From: Vibrio sp. ED004
GTDB lineage: Bacteria > Pseudomonadota > Gammaproteobacteria > Enterobacterales > Vibrionaceae
DNA length: 64,000 nucleotides
Reading direction: 5' to 3'
NCBI RefSeq assembly: GCF_023206395.1
Contig: NZ_CP066149.1
Location: 1,798,001 to 1,862,000 of the forward strand
Shown here: one piece after another, positions 17,702 through 26,604 of the stretch
How the letters are laid out: each line of letters opens with the position of its first letter
Numbering within the stretch: the stretch's first letter is position 1
Program-made: the position numbers and the translations under genes
Notes under the pieces: model-generated
The model's input: only the letters and a program-made list of their open reading frames with translations
Databases searched by the model: none
What the model was told of the DNA's origin: nothing

Positions 17702-20700
17702 GTGCGATTTTGGGTGTTATTTATTGCGATGTGTTGGAGCGTATTTGCTTCGGCGCAGACAAAAGATGTATTGGTGATCCACTCCTACCATCAAGGTTTT
17801 TTCTGGACGGATGATTTTCATAAAGGATTATCAGACGAGCTCGATCGTGATGGGCTGTCTTACCGTGTTGTTTATCTCGATAGTAAACGCACTCAAAACC
17901 CAGAATACCTAGAGCGCGTGTATCAGCTTTATCATACCAAGCTACAGCATGAAGAGTTTGCAGCGATTGTTGTTAGTGACAACAACGCGCTTAATCTAAT
18001 GAAGCGTCTTGCGCCTGATCTCAAGGGCACACCTGTCATCTTTGGTGGCATCAACAATTTCTCCCCTGAAATGATTGAAGGTTTGAACGCGACGGGCATC
18101 ACTGAAGATATCGACTTAGTGGGCAATATCGAGCTGGTTAAGCGTCTTCAATCGACCGTAAAGAAGATCTACATCGTTACCGATCACTCGGTCACGGGTG
18201 AGGCGATTCGTTCTCAAATCGATCTGTTCATCAAAACTCATCCGGATTTTTCTGACCTCGTTGAGCACTATGTGCCGGATTCTTACCAAGAACTAATGGA
18301 ATTTTCTCAACGTGCAGATCTAGGTAAGAGCTTGCTATTTTGGGCCTATTACCGCGATGCTCAAGGCAGAGTGAGCAGCGATGAAGATTGGCGACAGCTG
18401 AACATCAAAACCCAAATGCCACTGTATATGGTGCACGATTTAGGGCTTGGTTTTGGTGCGATTGGTGGTGTGATTCAAAGTGGCGAAACGCAAGGCCGAG
18501 ACACAGGTCGCGTGCTATTGAATGTGTTGAATCACCCTAATGAGCCATTACCGTTAGTGGTGGCTGGCGCTCCGGAAATCAAACTCGATTATCAACAGAT
18601 CTCTCGTTGGGATCTGGGTGCTGAAAATGAAGCCTCGGTGACATTCCTCAACAAGCCCAAGTCATTCTTAATGCGCTACCGTGATGAAATTCGCACCATC
18701 GGCTTAATGTTCTTGAGCATGTCGTGTGTTATCGCGGTGTTGGTGTATTACCTTAACCGCCTGAAGAAGAGCGAACGTGCCAGTCGTCAAAGCCAACGAT
18801 TGCTTGAGTCGATATTCGATCAGAGCCTGCAATTTATGGGCATCATTGATAAAGGCGGCGTATTGCTGTCGAGTAACAGCAAGCTGCATGAGCTGCTTTA
18901 CAATCAAGGCTATAAATTGGGAACGCCGCTTCAACAACATCAACACTGGGAAGATTCCGCTGGTGAGGTGTTGAGAGAGTACTTCGCTGAAAAAGGAGAG
19001 CATCCGGCTCTGAGGTTTGAGGCTGAGGTGTGGTGTCGTGACCGTGGTGCGATGGTTTTGGATATTTCACTGAAGCCAATGCCGGGCACGGAAGAAGACG
19101 ACATTCAGTTCCTCTTTGAAGCGCGCGATGTCACCTCACGTAAGCTTGCAGAAAATAAGCTGTTCCAACGTGAAGCGAACCTAAAACTCTATTACGACAA
19201 ACAACCCGTGATGATGATTACCCTCGATGGTAATAACCGCATTCAGCAAGTGAACCAGTTTGCCGAAGAATTATTGGGTTACCCACTGGATCAGCTATTA
19301 GGCCATCGCCCTAGAGAGTTCTATGTTGACGAGAATGCGATGATTCCTCGTCATATCCTGCTGCAACCACAACACAAGATTCGTGGTGTGTGGCGTCGTG
19401 ATATTGAGTATCGTCATGCTGACGGCAGCACGATCTGGATTCGAGAAAATATCCGTCCGCTGGTGGAATCGGATCAGCTATTGATTGTGGGTGAAGACAT
19501 CACCGAAACGCACGAGTTGTCTGAAAAGCTAGAGTATCAAGCACAGTACGATCTGTTGACTGACACCTTTAACCGCAACCACTTTGAACAAGAGCTGCAA
19601 AAGGCGCTTAAAGAGGTTGAGAGCCATATGCGCACCCATGCGATGTTGTTCTTAGATCTGGACCAATTGAAAGTTTTGAACGACACCGCAGGACATGAAG
19701 CGGGCGATGCCGCGATCTTATTTAGTGCGCAATTATTAGAAGATGTGCTGCCATACAATGCGGTATTGGCGCGTATGGGTGGAGACGAGTTTGCGGTTCT
19801 TATCAAAGACTGTACTGAGCGAGACGCCGTGAATGTGTGTCGCAGTATTATTTCGATGATGAGTGAGAATCCATTCTTGTGGGATGACATTCGCCTCAAT
19901 CTGACTTGTTCTATTGGCATCCGATTGATTGACCATACTGCAGCTTCACCGCAGATGGTGCATGCTCAAGCTGATGCGGCGTGTCATGCGGCCAAAGAAG
20001 AAGGCCGTAACCGCTATAACCTTTACCATCAAGATGATGAAGACCTGCGACGTCGTCACCTAGAGATGGAGTGCGTGAACCTAGTGCATGAAGCCTTAGC
20101 CAATGATCGCTTAGAGTTGTTTGCACAGCGTATTCTTGGCTTAGACGAAGAAAGCGAGAAAATGCACTTTGAGATCTTGGTGCGAATCAAGAACATCAAA
20201 GGGGAATACATCTCTCCGGGGATCTTCATGCCCGCTTCAGAGCGCTACAACATCGCGCATTTGATTGACCGCCAAGTGGTGGGTCAAACGCTTAACTGGT
20301 TAGAGCAACGCCCACATCTGATTGGTGAGCTAGGAATGTGCTCAATCAACCTTTCTGGTCACTCGATGGGTAATCGAGAGTTTGTTGAGTTCCTGATAGA
20401 TAGCTTGAGCAACTCGTCGATACCGTGCGATAAGATTTGTTTGGAGATCACTGAAACGGCTGCGATGAGTAACATGAAGCAGGCAATCAAGTTCTTCACT
20501 CGTATTAAAGAGCTAGGCTGTATGATTGCACTGGATGATTTTGGCTCTGGTCTATCGTCGTTTGGTTACTTGAAGAAGCTTCCGGTTGATATCGTGAAGA
20601 TCGATGGTCTGTTTGTGCGTGATATTGATGTTAACGAGATGGATCATGTGATGGTTCGTTCGATCAATGACTTAGCCAAGCAAATGGGCAAATACACGGT

Positions 20701-20854
20701 GGCTGAATTTGTTGAAAACACCCAGATAATCGACAAGCTGATTGAGCTCGGTGTGAACTACGCACAAGGCTACATTATTGGCCGACCTAAGCCGCTTGCG
20801 GAACTGGTTGAAGAGTTACAAAAAGAGCGAGCGCTAGAGCTCCCAATTAAGTAA
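17702..20854 (+). CDS. Periplasmic-sensor bifunctional GGDEF/EAL c-di-GMP protein
   Basis: A membrane signalling protein of 1050 residues if started at GTG 17702 (AGGGTG six bases upstream, followed by a signal-peptide-like FWVLFIAMCWSVFASAQ); readings from further upstream add an unlikely N-terminus. Order: signal sequence; ABC-transporter-type substrate-binding domain (from DVLVIHSYHQ) in the periplasm; transmembrane segment (IGLMFLSMSCVIAVLVYY); two PAS-like domains; GGDEF domain with intact GGDEF; EAL domain with EIL in place of EAL but with intact DDFGSGLSSF and KIDG, so phosphodiesterase activity is plausible. It probably links a periplasmic ligand, perhaps a small solute, to cyclic-di-GMP turnover. 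The ligand is unknown. Confidence 0.9.
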   Translation: MRFWVLFIAMCWSVFASAQTKDVLVIHSYHQGFFWTDDFHKGLSDELDRDGLSYRVVYLDSKRTQNPEYLERVYQLYHTKLQHEEFAAIVVSDNNALNLMKRLAPDLKGTPVIFGGINNFSPEMIEGLNATGITEDIDLVGNIELVKRLQSTVKKIYIVTDHSVTGEAIRSQIDLFIKTHPDFSDLVEHYVPDSYQELMEFSQRADLGKSLLFWAYYRDAQGRVSSDEDWRQLNIKTQMPLYMVHDLGLGFGAIGGVIQSGETQGRDTGRVLLNVLNHPNEPLPLVVAGAPEIKLDYQQISRWDLGAENEASVTFLNKPKSFLMRYRDEIRTIGLMFLSMSCVIAVLVYYLNRLKKSERASRQSQRLLESIFDQSLQFMGIIDKGGVLLSSNSKLHELLYNQGYKLGTPLQQHQHWEDSAGEVLREYFAEKGEHPALRFEAEVWCRDRGAMVLDISLKPMPGTEEDDIQFLFEARDVTSRKLAENKLFQREANLKLYYDKQPVMMITLDGNNRIQQVNQFAEELLGYPLDQLLGHRPREFYVDENAMIPRHILLQPQHKIRGVWRRDIEYRHADGSTIWIRENIRPLVESDQLLIVGEDITETHELSEKLEYQAQYDLLTDTFNRNHFEQELQKALKEVESHMRTHAMLFLDLDQLKVLNDTAGHEAGDAAILFSAQLLEDVLPYNAVLARMGGDEFAVLIKDCTERDAVNVCRSIISMMSENPFLWDDIRLNLTCSIGIRLIDHTAASPQMVHAQADAACHAAKEEGRNRYNLYHQDDEDLRRRHLEMECVNLVHEALANDRLELFAQRILGLDEESEKMHFEILVRIKNIKGEYISPGIFMPASERYNIAHLIDRQVVGQTLNWLEQRPHLIGELGMCSINLSGHSMGNREFVEFLIDSLSNSSIPCDKICLEITETAAMSNMKQAIKFFTRIKELGCMIALDDFGSGLSSFGYLKKLPVDIVKIDGLFVRDIDVNEMDHVMVRSINDLAKQMGKYTVAEFVENTQIIDKLIELGVNYAQGYIIGRPKPLAELVEELQKERALELPIK

Positions 20855-20947
20855 ACCAAGCGACACGATGAACATTCTTTAGCACTAGCCACTTGCAGCG
20901 CTAATGGCTTTCAGAACGAATAGTTTGTTCCGTTAATATGTATTGTT

Positions 20948-20978
20948 GAGGCAATCAGGTAAACTGGTTGCCTCTTTT
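20948..20978 (+). terminator. Terminator of the GGDEF/EAL gene
   Basis: GAGGCAATCAG, loop GTAAA, CTGGTTGCCTC (one G-T pair) followed by TTTTGTTTT. It lies just before rsmJ, so rsmJ needs its own start signals or readthrough. Confidence 0.85.
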
Positions 20979-21010
20979 GTTTTGAATACTACTGTCTGTT
21001 GGAGACGACC

Positions 21011-21790
21011 TTGCAACTACAACTGATTTGCGAAGATGCTACCCAAATCGATCATTTAAATGACTTAGCGACCCGTTGGAATTTATCTCATGATGAAAAC
21101 AGCGAGTTTGCTTTGGTGCTGACTGACGAGCGACTTGAGTTACGCAAAGTGGACGAACCAAAACTTGGCGCTATCTTTGTTGATTTAGTTGGCGGCGCGG
21201 TTGGTCACAGACGTAAGTTTGGTGGTGGTAAAGGTCAGGCGATCGCCAAGGCGGCAGGTTTAAATAAAGGTGCAACGCCAACCATTCTTGATGGTACCGC
21301 TGGCTTAGGTCGCGATGCGTTTGTATTGGCCTCTCTCGGTTGTAAAGTACAAATGGTAGAGCGTCACCCTGTGGTGGCAGCTTTGTTGGACGATGGCTTA
21401 CAACGCGCCCAGCAAGACCCAGACATCGGTGGTTGGGTAAGCGAACGTATGAAGTTGATTCACGCTTCAAGCCATGATGCGTTAGATAAGCTTAGCAATG
21501 ACCCTAACTTCGAGCAGCCAGATGTGGTGTATCTCGATCCAATGTATCCGCACCCTGAGAACAAAAAGAAATCAGCTCTGGTCAAAAAAGAGATGCGCGT
21601 ATTCCAATCTTTGGTCGGTGCAGATTTAGATGCTGATGCTCTATTGGCGCCTGCAATGAAACTGGCATCAAAGCGAGTTGTGGTGAAAAGACCCGATTAC
21701 GCAGCTTGGCTAGACGAGCAAAAACCGAGTATGGCGATCGAAACCAAAAAGAACCGTTTTGACGTCTATGTGAAAGCATCAATGACTTAA
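21011..21790 (+). CDS. rsmJ: 16S rRNA (guanine1516-N2)-methyltransferase RsmJ
   Basis: RsmJ places m2G1516 on 16S rRNA. The sequence follows E. coli RsmJ closely ([26 protein letters not shown] in two overlapping parts, [17 protein letters not shown] for SAM binding, [10 protein letters not shown] catalytic loop, [12 protein letters not shown]). There is no ATG at the right place: TTG at 21011 has GGAG six bases upstream and gives a 259-residue protein of normal length; another TTG at 20999 would overlap that site. Together with rlmJ this is the second rRNA methyltransferase in the block that appears to start with TTG. Monocistronic, with the terminator of the preceding gene just upstream. 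Confidence 0.93.
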   Translation: MQLQLICEDATQIDHLNDLATRWNLSHDENSEFALVLTDERLELRKVDEPKLGAIFVDLVGGAVGHRRKFGGGKGQAIAKAAGLNKGATPTILDGTAGLGRDAFVLASLGCKVQMVERHPVVAALLDDGLQRAQQDPDIGGWVSERMKLIHASSHDALDKLSNDPNFEQPDVVYLDPMYPHPENKKKSALVKKEMRVFQSLVGADLDADALLAPAMKLASKRVVVKRPDYAAWLDEQKPSMAIETKKNRFDVYVKASMT

Positions 21791-21895
21791 GTAAAGCATC
21801 AATAACTTAGCAACACGCTAAGAAAATTTCCCGTCATAAATACGATAAATCACCATTTAACACTTGCGATAGTCGCGTTACGGATGTATATCTAA

Positions 21896-21918
21896 CTAAG
21901 AATCATTATTATTCTTAG
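21896..21918. promoter_or_regulatory. Fur-type iron box in front of the Cys/Lys-rich orphan gene
   Basis: A 23-bp palindrome, CTAAGAAT-CATTATT-ATTCTTAG, sits 14 bases before the next start codon. Its inner 15 bases (AGAATCATTATTATT) are identical to the inner part of the operator before ryhB at 36877-36891, a known Fur target. This suggests iron repression of the following gene. Confidence 0.7.
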
Positions 21919-21931
21919 CTGGAGTTGTAGC

Positions 21932-22495
21932 ATGGCTAAACGCTTTTGTAAGTTAAACCGTCGAGATATTACCGAACACCTAGGCGAGATCCACAGCTTG
22001 GTTACAGAACCAAAGTTTGTGTGCCGCTCTTGTGCACGTTCATCGGCGGACGAAGCGAACCTATGCAAACCAACCGCAATTCCACCAATTGGCTGTCAAA
22101 ACAAACCTGTCGAAGAGAAAGTTGCGTGTGGTCTGTTGGCTGAAACGCTGCCTAAGCCTGAAATAACACTGGCTGAGGTTGTGGATACGCCTGATTCAGC
22201 CGTTCAAATGTTTGACCCTAGCGTTACTAGTATTGCTAAGAAACCATCATTGAAAAAAGCCAAGTTGAAAAAAATCATGGCAAACAGTGGTGAGAAAAAA
22301 GAGCTTAAGCGAGCGAAGAAAGCTGCGAAGAAGCAAGAGAAGTACAATAAGAAACTGGCGAAGATGATTAAGAAGCAACAAAAGCTGTTTAAGAAGAGTC
22401 AGAAGATGGAAAGCAAATTGGAACGCATCAACTTACAACTTGACGACGTTGTTTTCACAGAAAGCCCATCAATAGCCGTGAACCATATTCACTGA
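21932..22495 (+). CDS. Conserved hypothetical protein: Cys-rich N-terminus, Lys-rich coiled-coil C-terminus
   Basis: A 187-residue protein with no named family that I recognise. The first third contains clustered cysteines (FVCRSCARSS, NLCKP, IGCQNKP, VACG) in CxxC-like spacing that could bind a metal. The last half is very rich in lysine and low in complexity (KLKKIMANSGEKKELKR and similar), predicted as a basic coiled coil. There is no signal peptide or membrane segment. GGAG lies before the ATG, and a Fur-type box lies immediately upstream, so an iron-related role is inferred. It has its own terminator. Such a basic tail could bind nucleic acid or phosphate-rich surfaces. Codon use looks like its neighbours, with no sign of recent transfer. 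Confidence 0.85.
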   Translation: MAKRFCKLNRRDITEHLGEIHSLVTEPKFVCRSCARSSADEANLCKPTAIPPIGCQNKPVEEKVACGLLAETLPKPEITLAEVVDTPDSAVQMFDPSVTSIAKKPSLKKAKLKKIMANSGEKKELKRAKKAAKKQEKYNKKLAKMIKKQQKLFKKSQKMESKLERINLQLDDVVFTESPSIAVNHIH

Positions 22496-22517
22496 TTGCA
22501 ATGATATCATCCAATTA

Positions 22518-22544
22518 AAAAGAGCGACCTAAGGTCGCTCTTTT
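22518..22544. terminator. Terminator between the orphan gene and the EamA transporter
   Basis: AAAGAGCGACC, loop TAA, GGTCGCTCTTT with further T on one side and A on the other, so it can serve both converging genes. Confidence 0.9.
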
Positions 22545-22583
22545 GCTTTTTGGGATAACTCAAAATCGATTCAATCAGGCCGA

Positions 22584-23462
22584 TTAAGCGTTGTTAGCAG
22601 ATCTCGCGACACGCTTTTTCACCCAAGTTTCGTTGACCCACAATGAAAGCAAGATAACCCCGCCACCAATCGACAGTCGAACCAAGTCGACGTCTCTATT
22701 CCAGATCAGGATGTTCACCACCAAGCCAGCAGGCACTAGGATGTTGTTCATTACTGCAAGCGCACCTGCATTCACCATGCATGCGCCTTTATTCCACATA
22801 AAGTAACCCAAACCTGAAGCGATTAAACCCAGGTAGATGAGGATTCCCCATTGAAGTGTGGTGGTTGGCAGTTTTTCAGGGTTGCCCAAAAGCATGAAAG
22901 CAACTGAAGCTACACACAAAGCACCTAAGTAGAAGTAGCCGAATACCGTGTGTTGAGGCAGCTCAGTGGGTTCATTCTCCATCACCACCTTGTAGCCAAC
23001 CTGACCGATAGCAAAACATAGGTTCGCACCTTGCACGACAAGGAAGCCGACTAAAAAGTTGTCGTTGATGCCTGCGAACTTAATGAATACCGCGCCCAAT
23101 ACTGCAATCGCAGCCGTCACTAAATACCAAGGTGAGAACTGCCCTTTGAGAAAGTCATAAATCAGGGTGACGTAGATTGGGGTAAAGACAGTAAACAGAA
23201 GGACTTCCGGTACTGATAGTAGCAAGAAAGATTGATAGTAGAAGCAGTACATCAGGCCAAGCTGGATACCACCAATCGCCATCAATTTTCCGATCAGTTT
23301 GCGTGACACACCACGGAATTTAAGGAAAGGAAGGAACACGATACCCGCAAGGGCAACGCGCATTAGTACTGAAAACCAAGAATCAACCTGACCCGCAAGG
23401 TAGACGCCGATCAGGCTAAAAGAGAAGGCCCATAGGAGGGTAACACCAGCTAAATAGCTCAT
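22584..23462 (-). CDS. EamA/DMT-family membrane transporter
   Basis: A 292-residue inner-membrane protein with about ten hydrophobic segments in two tandem EamA repeats (first about 1-130, second about 145-285), typical of the drug/metabolite transporter superfamily. It resembles the carboxylate/amino acid/amine exporter group, but the substrate cannot be read from the sequence. The positive C-terminus (KKRVARSANNA) is expected on the cytoplasmic side. It is a single gene convergent with the preceding orphan gene; about 50 bp separate its start from the uspA stop in the same direction, so the two may share a transcript. Confidence 0.88.
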   Translation of the reverse strand: MSYLAGVTLLWAFSFSLIGVYLAGQVDSWFSVLMRVALAGIVFLPFLKFRGVSRKLIGKLMAIGGIQLGLMYCFYYQSFLLLSVPEVLLFTVFTPIYVTLIYDFLKGQFSPWYLVTAAIAVLGAVFIKFAGINDNFLVGFLVVQGANLCFAIGQVGYKVVMENEPTELPQHTVFGYFYLGALCVASVAFMLLGNPEKLPTTTLQWGILIYLGLIASGLGYFMWNKGACMVNAGALAVMNNILVPAGLVVNILIWNRDVDLVRLSIGGGVILLSLWVNETWVKKRVARSANNA

Positions 23463-23514
23463 AGTAAAACTTCGTTAATAAGATATGAGCTGTATGTTAC
23501 CTAACCTTAAATCA

Positions 23515-23949
23515 TTAGTCTTCTGAATCTCTTAGAGGCACGACCAGCATATCAACCGGTGAGGCGTTGATCAGTTGGCGTGTTGAAGAGAGCAGCTTGC
23601 TCCAGAAATCTTGATGGTGACCGCAAACCACTAAATCCACATTGAACTCATTGATGGTGTCACACAGCTCGTGGCTCAGGTCACCACTGCCTACTAAGGT
23701 GTGAGTGATTGGGTATTGAGCGTGTTCGGCAAAGTTTTGCAGCTGAATACGAGAGGCTTCCATCGCGTTGTGTTGGGTTTCTGCCATGTTGATATCAATC
23801 AGGCCGGTATAGAGCTCTGCGTAGTTAATGTCGATATGGATAAAAGAGACTTTGGCTTCCAATGGCTTTGCCAATGCTACCGCTTTATCCACAATTAATT
23901 TGCTGTCATCTGATAAATCGACTGCGACCAAAATATGTTTGTAACTCAT
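23515..23949 (-). CDS. uspA: Universal stress protein A
   Basis: A cytoplasmic stress protein of 144 residues, the same length as E. coli UspA. Start at 23949 (MSYKHILVAVDLS) is chosen because it has GGAGG upstream and matches the E. coli N-terminus; the open frame extends 14 codons further without support. The UspA fold pattern is visible (AVDLSDDSKLIVDKAVALA, FIHIDINYAELYTGLID, VDLVVCGHHQ), ending with a DMLVVPL strand. The nucleotide-binding G-2x-G-9x-G(S/T) motif of ATP-binding Usps is not apparent, as expected for the UspA type. Divergent from ftnA across a 187-bp control region; uspB is two genes away, as in enterics. Confidence 0.95.
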   Translation of the reverse strand: MSYKHILVAVDLSDDSKLIVDKAVALAKPLEAKVSFIHIDINYAELYTGLIDINMAETQHNAMEASRIQLQNFAEHAQYPITHTLVGSGDLSHELCDTINEFNVDLVVCGHHQDFWSKLLSSTRQLINASPVDMLVVPLRDSED

Positions 23950-24136
23950 ATCGCTACCTCCTTTATTCATTGTCTGATTAAAGATTAGCACTATGCGATG
24001 GCTTTTTTTGCTGAAGTGATCTCATATCCACTGTCTTGCGTAGTGATGATTCAAAATTGGTTAACTAATGCTCTGCGAGATATTAATAAAATAGTGATAT
24101 AGTAGAGAAAATTGAGGAAGTAATTAGGAGTCTTAA

Positions 24137-24664
24137 ATGCTGTCAAAAACTATGGTTGAGCAACTGAATGATCAAATTAACCTAGAATTTTTCTCATCCA
24201 ATCTATACTTACAAATGAGTGCTTGGTGTGAAGACAAAGGATTTGAAGGTGCAGCCGAGTTTCTGCGTGTTCATGCAGTAGAAGAAATGGAACATATGCA
24301 GCGTCTTTTCACTTACGTAAGTGAGACAGGTGCAATGCCGATTCTAGGTGCGATTGAAGCGCCAAAACACGAATTCGAAAGCCTTGGTGCAGTGTTCCGT
24401 GAAACTTATGAACATGAGCAGATGATTACTGAAAAGATCAACAAACTGGCTCACGTTGCTTTCAGCACACAAGACTACTCAACCTTTAACTTCCTGCAAT
24501 GGTACGTTGCAGAGCAACACGAAGAAGAGAAGTTGTTTAAAGGTGTATTGGATAAGCTAGAACTTGTTGGTGAAGACGGTAAAGCACTGTTCTTTATTGA
24601 TAAAGACCTAGCGCAATTGGCAAAAGATGGTTCATCTTCAATTATGGAAGCTCCTGCCGTTTAG
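24137..24664 (+). CDS. ftnA: Non-haem ferritin FtnA
   Basis: Iron-storage ferritin that forms 24-subunit shells. The 175-residue protein keeps the ferroxidase ligands in the usual helices ([27 protein letters not shown] with ExxH, and the later EQHEEEKLF). Length matches bacterial FtnA. It is preceded by AGGAG (TTAGGAGTC) at good spacing. The gene is divergent from uspA, and uspB follows it by 68 bp, placing iron storage beside general stress genes. I see no haem-ligand methionine of the bacterioferritin type, so FtnA rather than Bfr is preferred. No clear Fur box was found in the upstream region. Confidence 0.95.
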   Translation: MLSKTMVEQLNDQINLEFFSSNLYLQMSAWCEDKGFEGAAEFLRVHAVEEMEHMQRLFTYVSETGAMPILGAIEAPKHEFESLGAVFRETYEHEQMITEKINKLAHVAFSTQDYSTFNFLQWYVAEQHEEEKLFKGVLDKLELVGEDGKALFFIDKDLAQLAKDGSSSIMEAPAV

Positions 24665-24732
24665 GTAGTACGAGAAAGACACTGATTATCTTTTTCTTTT
24701 GAGTTTTCTTATGAAGATGTAGGGAGGAAAGG

Positions 24733-25056
24733 ATGATCAGCGGCGACACTATTCTATTTGCACTAATGGTTGTGACTTGTGTGAACTGGGCGCGTTATTT
24801 TACTGCGCTAAGAACACTGATTTATATTATGCGAGAAGCACATCCTCTACTTTATCAACAAGTAGACGGAGGTGGGTTCTTCACAACTCATGGCAATATG
24901 ACCAAACAAGTCCGCTTGTTTAGTTACATCAAAAGCAAAGAGTATCACCATCACCATGACGAAGTGTTCACTTCCAAGTGTGATCGTGTAAGACAGTTAT
25001 TCATACTCTCTTCAGCTCTGCTTGGTGTGACGTTATTGTCCTCGTTCATCGTCTAG
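24733..25056 (+). CDS. uspB: Universal stress protein B
   Basis: A small inner-membrane protein of 107 residues with two membrane segments, one at the N-terminus ([17 protein letters not shown]) and one at the C-terminus ([21 protein letters not shown]). The middle part ([24 protein letters not shown]) follows E. coli UspB, a sigma-S-controlled protein needed for ethanol resistance in stationary phase. AGGAGG-like sequence precedes the ATG. It follows ftnA by 68 bp in the same direction and could be cotranscribed with it. A histidine run (EYHHHHDEV) is notable and could bind metal, which is interesting next to ferritin. Confidence 0.93.
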   Translation: MISGDTILFALMVVTCVNWARYFTALRTLIYIMREAHPLLYQQVDGGGFFTTHGNMTKQVRLFSYIKSKEYHHHHDEVFTSKCDRVRQLFILSSALLGVTLLSSFIV

Positions 25057-25195
25057 GTGATCCAGTACGTGTGATATAGAGCGTCGGTTGTTCGTTCGTT
25101 AAGCTCAGAAGCGTAATCGCAGCTGTCTGCGATTTGTACAATTGAACATCAATTGCAAAGTTGAAAATTGCCGCTAAAATAGCGAGCAATTAGTA

Positions 25196-25225
25196 AGGAT
25201 GTGCTGTTTATGCACATCCTTTTTT
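25196..25225 (+). terminator. Intrinsic terminator downstream of uspB
   Basis: AGGATGTGC, loop TGTTTAT, GCACATCC followed by TTTTTT. It lies 140 bp after uspB and 60 bp before the next start. Confidence 0.9.
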
Positions 25226-25287
25226 ATTGATGGCATTTCGAGAACAGGGTGTACTCGTGATGCAAACGTGAAGAAAGCAGAACCACA

Positions 25288-26481
25288 ATGAGTGAAAAAT
25301 TTGATGTAATCGTGATTGGTGCGGGCGCCGCAGGCTTAATGTGTGCTGCGGAAGCTGGTAAACGCGGCCGACGAGTGCTGGTGGTTGATCATGCGAAAAA
25401 GCCAGGCAGAAAAATTTTAATCTCAGGTGGTGGTCGTTGTAATTTCACTAACTATGACGTGTCAGCGAACAACTTCCTTTGTAACAACCCTCACTTCGTG
25501 AAGTCTGCTTTATCTCAATACACCAACTGGGATTTTATCTCGATGGTGAGCAAGTACGGCATTGAGTTCGAAGAGCGCGATCACGGCCAACTGTTCTGTG
25601 TGAACGACCACACGGCAAAAGACATCGTGAGTATGCTGCTTGATGAGTGTAAGCAAGCGAAAGTTGAACAGCGCTACCGTTGTGATGTTCACTCAATCGA
25701 AAAGACCGATTCTGGCTTCAAGATGCACCTAAATACCGACGAAGTTGAGTGTGACTCGCTAGTTGTTGCGACAGGTGGTTTGTCGATGCCTAAGCTAGGC
25801 GCAACCCCATTTGGCTACAAGATTGCAGAGCAATTTGGTTTATCAGTCATGCCGACCACAGCGGGTTTAGTGCCGTTCACGCTGCATAAAGAAGACAAAG
25901 AAGATTTCGCTGAGCTTTCTGGTATCGCGATTCCTGCAGAGATCACCGCGCAAGATGGTACCTTGTTCAAAGAAGCACTGCTGTTTACACACCGTGGCCT
26001 ATCTGGTCCTTCAGTACTGCAAATCTCTTCGTTTTGGAAAGCGGGTCAGTCGGTTTCAATCAACCTAGTACCAGAGGTTGATGTGGCCGAGTTGTTGGCG
26101 AATTCTCGCGAGAAACACCCAAACCAGAGCTTGAAGAACACCTTGGCAAAAGCACTACCAAAGCGCTTTGTAGAGGTATTGATTGATCGTAAAGAGCTGG
26201 AAGACAAACCGCTTAAGCAGTTCAACGAAAAGCAGTTGAATGACATTGTCGAGCATCTAGAGAACTGGAAAATCGCACCTAATGGTACTGAAGGCTATCG
26301 AACTGCAGAAGTGACTTTAGGCGGCGTCGATACTAACCACCTATCTTCAAAAACCATGGAGTGTAAGAGCGTTTCTGGCCTTTACTTCATTGGCGAAGTG
26401 ATGGACGTGACGGGCTGGTTGGGTGGCTACAACTTCCAATGGTGCTGGAGTTCTGGCTTTGCAGCAGGTCAGTGGGTGTAA
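25288..26481 (+). CDS. yhiN: HI0933/YhiN-family FAD-dependent oxidoreductase
   Basis: A 397-residue flavoprotein of the HI0933-like group. Motifs: N-terminal dinucleotide-binding VIVIGAGAAGLMCA, the second FAD motif VDHAKKPGRKILISGGGRCNFTN, the internal TGGLSMPKLGATPFGY, and the C-terminal FAD-closing GEVMDVTGWLGGYNFQWCWSSG. These are the marks of YhiN/BaiN proteins. Relatives have been linked to bile-acid or flavin-dependent reductions, but the reaction of this branch is not known. The uspA-uspB-yhiN neighbourhood is conserved with E. coli (where pitA is also present). Start has strong family agreement; monocistronic and ended by a perfect terminator palindrome. Confidence 0.92.
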   Translation: MSEKFDVIVIGAGAAGLMCAAEAGKRGRRVLVVDHAKKPGRKILISGGGRCNFTNYDVSANNFLCNNPHFVKSALSQYTNWDFISMVSKYGIEFEERDHGQLFCVNDHTAKDIVSMLLDECKQAKVEQRYRCDVHSIEKTDSGFKMHLNTDEVECDSLVVATGGLSMPKLGATPFGYKIAEQFGLSVMPTTAGLVPFTLHKEDKEDFAELSGIAIPAEITAQDGTLFKEALLFTHRGLSGPSVLQISSFWKAGQSVSINLVPEVDVAELLANSREKHPNQSLKNTLAKALPKRFVEVLIDRKELEDKPLKQFNEKQLNDIVEHLENWKIAPNGTEGYRTAEVTLGGVDTNHLSSKTMECKSVSGLYFIGEVMDVTGWLGGYNFQWCWSSGFAAGQWV

Positions 26482-26513
26482 GCGTTTCGCTTATCCATTA
26501 GTTCAGATTACAT

Positions 26514-26545
26514 AAAAATGGCGAGTCATATGACTCGCCATTTTT
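26514..26545. terminator. Bidirectional terminator between yhiN and the EamA gene
   Basis: AAAAATGGCGAGTCA, TA, TGACTCGCCATTTTT: perfect 15-bp arms with only two bases between them, with A and T runs at the outside. Confidence 0.93.
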
Positions 26546-26604
26546 GTATCTAATTCAGAGTCAAAAGTAATTAAGTTGATGGTTTTCGCAGTCAATCGAC
26601 GCTT

